NCBI GenBank assembly: GCA_024635855.1
Contig: JAGXHZ010000096.1
Location: 1-20,586, forward strand
Direction of reading: 5' to 3'
DNA: 20,586 nucleotides
From: Sulfuricurvum sp.
Lineage (GTDB): Bacteria > Campylobacterota > Campylobacteria > Campylobacterales > Sulfurimonadaceae
Under the pieces are notes generated by a model. It searched no databases and was not told where the DNA came from. It saw only the letters and a list, made by a program, of their open reading frames with translations. The first letter of the stretch is position 1. Each line of letters begins with the position of its first letter. This document shows, in pieces, positions 14,455 to 20,586 of this stretch. The position numbers and the translations under genes are program-made.

Positions 14455-14670
14455 TTACGCTTTGTCTACGAAACCTTTGATGGTAATGTGCCCTTCAGCA
14501 ATTTCCATCAAAGCAACATCCGCAGCTTTTGCTTTTTTCAAATCAACATTAAGCTTTGTTGATGCACCGATTTGAAGTTGCTCTGAGCGCTTTGCTACGG
14601 CTAATGCCAACTGATAACGGTCAATGTTTGCAGTCTCTAGTGCTTTTGCAGTTAATTGTTCAAGTCTCAT
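14455..14670 (-). CDS. rpoZ: RNA polymerase omega subunit
   Basis: This 71-residue omega subunit helps RNA polymerase assembly by latching onto beta-prime and, in some bacteria, forms part of a ppGpp-binding site. The N-terminal 'MRLEQLTAKALETANIDRYQLALAVAKRSEQL' follows the omega pattern (R-rich helix with 'DRYxLxxAVxKRxxQL'). The short length is usual for Campylobacterota. The start at 14670 is chosen because AAGGA sits about 6 nt before it; the longer in-frame reading from 14706 would overlap pyrH. The gene lies between pyrH (17-bp gap) and spoT (21-bp gap). Pairing of rpoZ with spoT is widespread, including in E. coli. Confidence 0.95.
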   Translation of the reverse strand: MRLEQLTAKALETANIDRYQLALAVAKRSEQLQIGASTKLNVDLKKAKAADVALMEIAEGHITIKGFVDKA

Positions 14671-14687
14671 TAAATTTCCTTTTAGGT

Positions 14688-15407
<720 letters not shown>

Positions 15408-15491
15408 TCATCATTATTGTAGGTATTGTACTTTATTGTCGCTTTAAGGTTGCTTTGACTAAGATTTGATTTTATCGGCGAAAGGAAACAT

Positions 15492-16811
15492 GTGAACTTT
15501 TTGACCTTTTTTTGGAAATGGTGGAGTGTTGTCAAACCATTAACTCCTCCTCATTACGGCAGAAGTATTCATGCTCTTCCCAATCCAAAAGAGCAAGAAC
15601 TTTTTGATTTATCCGCAATCGCATTTAGTGCAAATGACGTACTGCTGGGATATCGCACATTTTTAGAATCACTTCAACACTCTGATGATTCAAAACACTT
15701 GGAAATCATGAAAAGCTCCAACACAATCACATTTAAGCTCATGCAAGGAAGCGCGATTATTCATGGAGAAGTAACCGAAAAAACATTTAAAGCGTATGCC
15801 AAAATCGCCCAGGCATCTTCCCTTCATGTTGCCATGAAAAGACGATTTTTAGAACGTAATTTTCAGCTCACGTATTGTCGTTTCAGTCAAATGGATGACA
15901 CTCTTTCTTTGAATATTGAGATACACAACACCACGATCACCCCTCAAAAAATCTTTTTCCCTTTGCGAGAACTTGCCCTTAATGCTGATTTCGAAAAAGA
16001 GTTTATTTCCAGTGAATTTGATGTATCGGCACTGCTTGAATATGACCATATCACCCCTCTTAGCCTCCCTAAACTTCATCGATATTTCGACACCATGCAC
16101 AAATGGATAGCAACCACCAAATCAAGTTTAGTCGGATTGCTCTCCAATGACAACAATGGTATGGCATCCTTTAGCTATCTTGCGCTGTTACTGCAAATCG
16201 ATTATCTCCTCATTCCCCATAAAAAAATGGCAAAAGAGATCAATGAAAAAATCAATACCTATTTCATGGAAGATGAAAAACTGACTCAGGATAAAAACAG
16301 CGATTTAGAGAGCTATCTGGATGAACTTGAAACAATGAGTTTTGAGACATTTTCCACGCAGTTCTACAGTGCCCCGACGACTTTTTCTCCATTTGATCAA
16401 GCAATGCACGATGATATTGCGGAATTTATCGACGAATCGTTAGCCAAAGTGCGCTGGTACAAAAACAACCACGTCAATTACGTTATTACCACGATTTACC
16501 GCTATATTGCTCTGTACATTCTCTTCAACTACGGCGTCCATCCCTCACTTCGCGCACTACTGCATCTGCACGTTCAAATCTATGCTTCGGATTTTTTCGC
16601 CGACGAGGGTGAAATTATCCTCTATGACAGCTCCCGAAAACTCTTTCAAAAAGAATCCATTTCAAATGCCATTGATGCTGCACTGTCACCTTATCAAAAT
16701 CGTTACAAAAATCTTCATAACTTTGCAAAAAAACTTAATTACAGCGATCTTGATCACTTCAGCCAAAGCTTCTATCTCCAAATCAAAAATCTTGATTATC
16801 AGGAACTTTAG
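15492..16811 (+). CDS. Protein of unknown function (439 aa), partner of the downstream protease gene
   Basis: I do not recognise this family. The start is GTG at 15492, with AAGGA 5 nt upstream. An ATG two bases earlier (15490) is followed at once by TGA, so it cannot be the start. The N-terminus is aromatic and basic ('MNFLTFFWKWWSVVKPLTPP') and could touch a membrane, but it is short and not a clear signal peptide or helix. The rest looks soluble and alpha/beta. An N-terminal half to about residue 190 contains 'SNTITFKLMQGSAIIHGEV'. A helical C-terminal half contains 'YVITTIYRYIALYILFNYG' (about 330-348). No metal site or nucleotide motif is evident. The stop is 3 bp before the protease ATG, so the two are surely co-transcribed. 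Role in or on the protease pathway is inference. Confidence 0.85.
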   Translation: MNFLTFFWKWWSVVKPLTPPHYGRSIHALPNPKEQELFDLSAIAFSANDVLLGYRTFLESLQHSDDSKHLEIMKSSNTITFKLMQGSAIIHGEVTEKTFKAYAKIAQASSLHVAMKRRFLERNFQLTYCRFSQMDDTLSLNIEIHNTTITPQKIFFPLRELALNADFEKEFISSEFDVSALLEYDHITPLSLPKLHRYFDTMHKWIATTKSSLVGLLSNDNNGMASFSYLALLLQIDYLLIPHKKMAKEINEKINTYFMEDEKLTQDKNSDLESYLDELETMSFETFSTQFYSAPTTFSPFDQAMHDDIAEFIDESLAKVRWYKNNHVNYVITTIYRYIALYILFNYGVHPSLRALLHLHVQIYASDFFADEGEIILYDSSRKLFQKESISNAIDAALSPYQNRYKNLHNFAKKLNYSDLDHFSQSFYLQIKNLDYQEL

Positions 16812-16814
16812 AAA

Positions 16815-17912
16815 ATGAAACAGCTCACCCAAAAAACACTGGAAACATCCATCGAAAGCATCGTACAAATCATGACTCCCTACGCGACGGGAAGCGGCTT
16901 TATCATCGGTGATTTGATTATTACCAATTCTCACGTTGTCGGAGGTTTGAAAGAAGTGATTATTAGTACGAAAACACTTCCTCGTACCATTGGTGAGGTT
17001 ATTTATGATGATGCGGGATACGATTTGGCATTTATACGCTCGCCTATCCCTTTGCTCCCAAATCATCCCTTAACCCTTTGCACCGGCTCCATTAACGATG
17101 GGGATACCGTTATCGCTATCGGTCATCCTTATGGTCTTAATTACTCCACCACAGAGGGAATTATCTCCAAAGCGATACGGTTGCAGGGAGAGACAGAATA
17201 CATCCAATTCGACGCCGCCATCAATCCCGGAAACAGTGGAGGACCCTTACTGAGTGAATCGGGTGAAGTCATAGGTGTCAACACCTTTATCATTCAAAAT
17301 TCGAACAATCTCGGCTTCGCCCTCCCCTATTATCTCCTCCAAGAAGCATTGGATGGATTTCTAGCCCTTGATGCTATCGATATTATCCGTTGTGTATCGT
17401 GTAAAAATTTGATCCTTGAATCCTCAATACAAAATGATTATTGCCCAAAATGCGGTATTAAACTCGATGTTGCCAAACGCCGACGAGAAGGGTACAAACC
17501 ATCGGGAGTTGTTGCATTACTCGAAAAGATACTTGGGAAACTGGGGATTAATGTCACGCTCTCAAGACGCAGTCAAAGAAGTTGGAGATTTGAGTCAGGA
17601 ACCTCCCGTTTTGACATCAATTATTACGATAATGGGGTCATCATCGCAGAGTGTGAAGTGTGTCGAATACCACAGGAAAACATTGAACGTTTATACGATT
17701 TTTTACTAAGTGAGAATGGTAATTTAGAAAACTTACGCCTAGCAATCGATCAAAACAGTATTTATCTCTCCTATGTTATTATCGATACTTCCCTAACACA
17801 AGAAGAAGGGGAACACACCCTAGAAACACTCTACAAGCTCGCTCCGGTATATCAAAAAAATCTTATCAATAATTTCAAAGCGCTTGAACCTAAATTTGAT
17901 GAGTTTGAATAA
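16815..17912 (+). CDS. Cytoplasmic trypsin-like serine protease with zinc ribbon and YbjN-like C-terminal domain
   Basis: This 365-residue protein joins three parts. Residues about 10-185 are an HtrA/DegP-type trypsin fold with the full triad H40 ('TNSHVV'), D70 ('GYDLAFI') and S141 ('INPGNSGGPLL'). Residues about 190-215 are a zinc ribbon, C193xxC196 ... C210xxC213. Residues about 229-352 resemble the YbjN/type III chaperone-like fold ('SWRFESGTSRFDINYYDNGVIIAECEV'), usually a protein-protein contact domain. It has no signal peptide and no PDZ domain, unlike ordinary HtrA, so it probably acts in the cytoplasm on a specific target. The gene lies 3 bp after the 439-residue unknown gene, the likely partner. 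Its 3' end overlaps the convergent DUF502 gene by 23 bp. The protease call is firm; the C-terminal fold is a weaker call from sequence feel. Confidence 0.88.
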   Translation: MKQLTQKTLETSIESIVQIMTPYATGSGFIIGDLIITNSHVVGGLKEVIISTKTLPRTIGEVIYDDAGYDLAFIRSPIPLLPNHPLTLCTGSINDGDTVIAIGHPYGLNYSTTEGIISKAIRLQGETEYIQFDAAINPGNSGGPLLSESGEVIGVNTFIIQNSNNLGFALPYYLLQEALDGFLALDAIDIIRCVSCKNLILESSIQNDYCPKCGIKLDVAKRRREGYKPSGVVALLEKILGKLGINVTLSRRSQRSWRFESGTSRFDINYYDNGVIIAECEVCRIPQENIERLYDFLLSENGNLENLRLAIDQNSIYLSYVIIDTSLTQEEGEHTLETLYKLAPVYQKNLINNFKALEPKFDEFE

Positions 17913-18495
17913 GCCCTGACACAGCCTCTTTTTGTGGAAAATCGGCTCCCATACTGATAATAAATGACGATGCTTCTTGAAGGGAAAGGGTCGTTTTTTT
18001 AATCATTACTTCATCTACAAGGACGGTATAACCGCTCGTAGGATTTGGAGATGTCGGGATAAACAGTACGCAAATATTTTCGTGTCGGTTAAGCAAGTAT
18101 GCCGGAACCCATAGCCCTTCTTTTGGATATTCGACCAAAACTACCTCTTTTTTGGTCCCATCCTCACCTCCGGATAACATTGCAGCGAGTTTTTTAGAGA
18201 CCGAATAGACCGAACGGATAGCAGGAATTTTTTCAAACGTGCTATCGATCACGGAGACAAAAACAGAGCGTCCGTATTTCTCAATCGAAAAACCAAGCAG
18301 TGCAAAAACTCCAATCACCCCGATCATCAAAGTCACCGTTATCCCAAAGGAGTTAGTATAATCGTGTAAGGAGAAATACGCGCTGACGCCCAAATTTTTC
18401 AAATAGTTCACAACAGTCAACACTAAAATAAGAGGGAATAATGACAATGCACCCACAAAAATATACCGAAATAACAACTTGGCTTTTGAGCCCAT
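17890..18495 (-). CDS. DUF502 family inner-membrane protein
   Basis: This 201-residue membrane protein has two helices near the N-terminus (about 7-30 'LLFRYIFVGALSLFPLILVL' and about 51-70 'GITVTLMIGVIGVFALLGFS') and a soluble C-terminal part. The family signature is in 'IPAIRSVYSVSKKL' (90-102), 'VLVEYPKEGLWVPAYL' and 'FIPTSPNPTSGYTVLV' (145-160). DUF502 proteins are widespread in Proteobacteria and plants, and the function is not established. The ATG at 18495 is chosen because AAGGA sits 5 nt upstream; a longer in-frame reading would run over the promoter region and into the divergent peptidase gene. The last 23 bp overlap the protease gene tail to tail. A TATAAT box and a 17-bp palindrome lie just upstream. 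Confidence 0.93.
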   Translation of the reverse strand: MGSKAKLLFRYIFVGALSLFPLILVLTVVNYLKNLGVSAYFSLHDYTNSFGITVTLMIGVIGVFALLGFSIEKYGRSVFVSVIDSTFEKIPAIRSVYSVSKKLAAMLSGGEDGTKKEVVLVEYPKEGLWVPAYLLNRHENICVLFIPTSPNPTSGYTVLVDEVMIKKTTLSLQEASSFIISMGADFPQKEAVSGLIQTHQI

Positions 18496-18506
18496 AAACG
18501 TCCTTT

Positions 18507-18523
18507 TATGACAAATTGTCATA
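18507..18523. promoter_or_regulatory. 17-bp perfect palindrome, candidate operator
   Basis: TATGACAAATTGTCATA is perfectly symmetric about base 18515. It overlaps the predicted transcription start and the edge of the -10 box of the DUF502 gene. It ends next to that gene's Shine-Dalgarno (18501-18505). It is also about 40-57 bp upstream of the predicted start of the M3 peptidase transcript. Its placement fits a repressor site for the DUF502 gene; the regulator is unknown. Confidence 0.5.
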
Positions 18524-18528
18524 TTATA
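18523..18528 (-). promoter_or_regulatory. TATAAT -10 box for the DUF502 gene
   Basis: On the minus strand, TATAAT (18528-18523) predicts a start near 18516, about 20 nt before the ATG at 18495. The leader holds AAGGA at 18505-18501. No good -35 is present; the upstream DNA is A/T-rich. Confidence 0.55.
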
Positions 18529-18551
18529 GAATACTTTTTGAAACACTTTAC

Positions 18552-18557
18552 TACAAT
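18552..18557 (+). promoter_or_regulatory. TACAAT -10 box candidate for the M3 peptidase gene
   Basis: TACAAT at 18552-18557 follows a T-rich stretch and predicts a start near 18564. AGGAG (18571-18575) would then lie in a leader of about 17 nt before the ATG at 18581. No -35 of proper spacing is seen. Confidence 0.4.
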
Positions 18558-18580
18558 AACATATATTTACAGGAGAACCT

Positions 18581-20536
18581 ATGCAACCTTTTACAGATTT
18601 TAGCCTTAATTTAGAGACTTTTATTGATGATTTAAACACACTCATCGAAAAAAACTACATTAGCATCGCCGCATTACTGGATATTAACGATAAAACCTAC
18701 ACCAATTTTGTCCGCCCCTTTGATTTTATGGAAGAAGAAATGGAGCTTTTATTTACACCGCTTTCGCATATCAATGCTGTCAACAATTGTGAAGAATCTC
18801 AAAAAGTGTATGCGGATGCACTCCCGATTCTCACCGATTACTCGACTTTTGTAGGGCAGAATCTCGCTATTTATGATGCATTCAAAGAAGTTAAAAAAAA
18901 TGAATACAGCACTTTAAATCGTGCTCAACAACGAATCTTGGATCTCAATATTCTCCATTTTGAACTCGCCGGAGCCCATCTTGACAACGCTTCAAAAGAG
19001 CGTTTAGCACAAATCAATCTTCGCAAAAGCACGCTCACCAATGACTTTTCCCAAAATGTTCTGGACGCAACCAATGCGTATGAAAAAATCATTACTGATC
19101 CCGCTGATATTATTGGAATTCCACAGGGAGATTTAGAAGATGCTCGTTTCGAAGAAGATGGTGCTACCAAGTATCGTTTCACTCTCCAAATGCCCTCCTA
19201 TATTTCCTATATGACTTACGGACAAAATCGCGCTATTCGTGAAGAGCTCTACAAGGCGTATACGACAAGAGCACCTCAAAACAGTGAAATTATCGACGAG
19301 CTAATGGCTCTGCGTCATGAGATGGCACAATTGCTTGGATTTAAGAGCTACAGTGAGTATTCTCTGGCTTCCAAAATGGCACCCGATACTCAAACCGTTT
19401 TAAAATTTTTAAACGATCTCGCCCTCACCTCTCGTGCCCAAGCAGAGAAAGAAATCATGGAGTTACGCTCTATTGCGGGAAATATTGACCTCCAAAGCTA
19501 TGACACCGCCTATTACGGCGAAATCCTCAAAAAAGCACAATACGACATTGATGAGGAAGAATATCGACCTTATTTTGAACAAAACAGTGTTATAAGCGGG
19601 ATGTTTGATTTTTTACACCAGATATTCGGGATTTCATTTGTACACGTCCAAGCACCCCTTTGGGACGAAAAAGCGAGTGCTTATGATGTCTATGATGATG
19701 ACGTACTGCGTGCACGAATCTATTTCGACCTCGAAGCTCGTAAGAATAAACGCGGCGGTGCATGGATGCACAATTTTCAAACCCATTGTGAAGATATCGA
19801 AGGTATGATTCATCTTCCCAGCGCCTTTGTCGTTTGCAACTTTCCTCCTTCGTCCCCTACGTCTCCCTCACTTTTGCGTCATGATGATGTGGTCACCCTC
19901 TTTCATGAGATGGGACACACACTTCACCACATTTTAAGTTCCGTTCGAGAACATGGGGTCAGCGGAGTGAATGGTGTGGAATGGGATGCCGTCGAATTTC
20001 CTTCACAATTTTTAGAAAGTTTTGCGTATGAACCTAAAGTCCTCAAACTTTTTGCTAAACACCATAAAAGCGGTGAGATACTTAGTGATGAAATGATTGC
20101 TAAACTCATTCGTGCCAAAAATTTTCAAAGTGCTTTGTTTATGCTTCGACAGCTTGAATTTTCGCTCTTTGATTTTGAGCTTCACTCGAAATTGTATCAA
20201 GGGGATGCAATTCAAATTCTTCTTGATTCTATTCGAGAACGTACTTCACTTATCAAACCTCCATCCTACAACAAATTTCAAAATGGATTCAGTCATATTT
20301 TTAGCGGCGGATACAGTGCAGGATATTACAGTTACAAATGGGCTGAAGTACTAAGTGCCGATGCGTATTATGCTATTGTGGATGAAGGTATTTTTGGTTC
20401 CGTTCTGGCGCAACGGTATAAAGATATTGTACTGGGAGGCGGCGGATCTCAAAGTATGCAAGAACTTTTTGTGGAGATGATGGGGCGTGAATGTGAAACC
20501 AAAAATCTCCTGCGTCTTAATGGCATAGAAGTATGA
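18581..20536 (+). CDS. M3 family oligopeptidase (oligopeptidase A/thimet-type)
   Basis: This 651-residue cytoplasmic zinc endopeptidase degrades short peptides in its closed cavity, for instance cleaved signal peptides and proteasome-like products. The zinc site is 'FHEMGHTLHH', with H442, catalytic E443 and H446; the third ligand is E472 in 'EWDAVEFPSQFLES'. The C-terminal substrate-contact region 'HIFSGGYSAGYYSYKWAEVLSADAY' (572-596) carries the family's His and Tyr residues, and 'GGGGSQSMQELFVEMMGRE' closes the domain. Length is slightly shorter than E. coli PrlC (680) but complete. AGGAG lies 5 nt before the ATG. No signal peptide. It is divergent from DUF502. Its stop overlaps the ATG of the next gene (ATGA), so the two are co-translated. 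Confidence 0.95.
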   Translation: MQPFTDFSLNLETFIDDLNTLIEKNYISIAALLDINDKTYTNFVRPFDFMEEEMELLFTPLSHINAVNNCEESQKVYADALPILTDYSTFVGQNLAIYDAFKEVKKNEYSTLNRAQQRILDLNILHFELAGAHLDNASKERLAQINLRKSTLTNDFSQNVLDATNAYEKIITDPADIIGIPQGDLEDARFEEDGATKYRFTLQMPSYISYMTYGQNRAIREELYKAYTTRAPQNSEIIDELMALRHEMAQLLGFKSYSEYSLASKMAPDTQTVLKFLNDLALTSRAQAEKEIMELRSIAGNIDLQSYDTAYYGEILKKAQYDIDEEEYRPYFEQNSVISGMFDFLHQIFGISFVHVQAPLWDEKASAYDVYDDDVLRARIYFDLEARKNKRGGAWMHNFQTHCEDIEGMIHLPSAFVVCNFPPSSPTSPSLLRHDDVVTLFHEMGHTLHHILSSVREHGVSGVNGVEWDAVEFPSQFLESFAYEPKVLKLFAKHHKSGEILSDEMIAKLIRAKNFQSALFMLRQLEFSLFDFELHSKLYQGDAIQILLDSIRERTSLIKPPSYNKFQNGFSHIFSGGYSAGYYSYKWAEVLSADAYYAIVDEGIFGSVLAQRYKDIVLGGGGSQSMQELFVEMMGRECETKNLLRLNGIEV

Positions 20537-20586
20537 ATTTTTTTTGGCTATTACTCATTACATTGACATTTTTAGAAGGAGCAGAA
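20533..20586 (+). CDS. Start of a secreted or membrane-anchored protein (3' truncated)
   Basis: The ATG at 20533 overlaps the peptidase stop (ATGA), and the frame stays open to the end of the window (18 codons). The translation 'MNFFWLLLITLTFLEGAE' is a short hydrophobic N-terminus typical of a signal peptide or membrane anchor, with no basic residue before the hydrophobic core. Nothing of the mature protein is visible, so no function can be given. Confidence 0.6.
   Translation, partial: MNFFWLLLITLTFLEGAE

Noticed and set aside
18496..18645. 50-residue N-terminal extension of the DUF502 protein.
   Set aside because: It overlaps the promoter region and the divergent peptidase gene, while AAGGA precedes the ATG at 18495; the family begins with the basic residues just before the first helix.

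Overview
The window looks like chromosomal DNA of a free-living Campylobacterota (Epsilonproteobacteria), most likely a Sulfurimonas/Sulfuricurvum-type sulfur oxidiser. This rests on the gene string pyrH-rpoZ-spoT-tyrS, the 'HQWRQPLN' type of histidine-kinase H-box, a short 71-residue RpoZ, the DUF502 protein, and AT-rich promoters with a good -10 box but no -35. The genus is inferred from gene style, not from a marker gene. No rRNA, tRNA, insertion sequence, phage gene or CRISPR array was seen. The longest stretch without a gene is about 140 bp.

Layout: (1) 1-837, plus strand: the end of a DUF318/ArsP-type permease, a small Cys-rich protein and a 78-residue redox-active thioredoxin-like protein. 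Three consecutive hairpins lie in the 125-bp gap before the last gene. (2) 912-1376: an O6-alkylguanine-DNA alkyltransferase. Facing it, 2906-1381 on the minus strand, are two VOC/glyoxalase-fold proteins and an unrecognised 205-residue protein. (3) 3045-8265, plus strand: a tight three-gene signalling operon. It encodes a winged-helix DNA-binding domain fused to a LOV blue-light domain with all photochemical residues present; a 1067-residue CheB-CheR-coiled coil-PAS-histidine kinase hybrid; and a REC-PAS-GGDEF response regulator/diguanylate cyclase. This is the most interesting part of the window. It reads as a soluble light- or redox-input pathway with both a transcriptional and a c-di-GMP output. 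(4) 15398-8348, minus strand: a housekeeping operon with almost no gaps, pyrH, rpoZ, spoT, tyrS, a nitronate monooxygenase-like flavoprotein and an N-acetylmuramoyl-L-alanine amidase. (5) 15492-17912, plus strand: a two-gene unit of an unrecognised 439-residue protein and a cytoplasmic trypsin-like protease with a zinc ribbon and a YbjN/chaperone-like C-terminal domain. (6) 18495-17890, minus strand: a DUF502 membrane protein whose 3' end overlaps the protease gene by 23 bp. It is divergent from an M3 oligopeptidase gene (18581-20536), and a 17-bp perfect palindrome lies between the two. (7) The first 18 codons of a further, probably secreted or membrane-anchored, protein start at 20533.

Several starts were moved from the longest possible ORF to the Shine-Dalgarno-supported codon: 1998, 2906, 6964, 14670 and 18495. 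Two genes appear to use non-ATG starts: TTG for spoT and GTG for the 439-residue protein. Two genes have TATAAT placed so that their transcripts would be leaderless.
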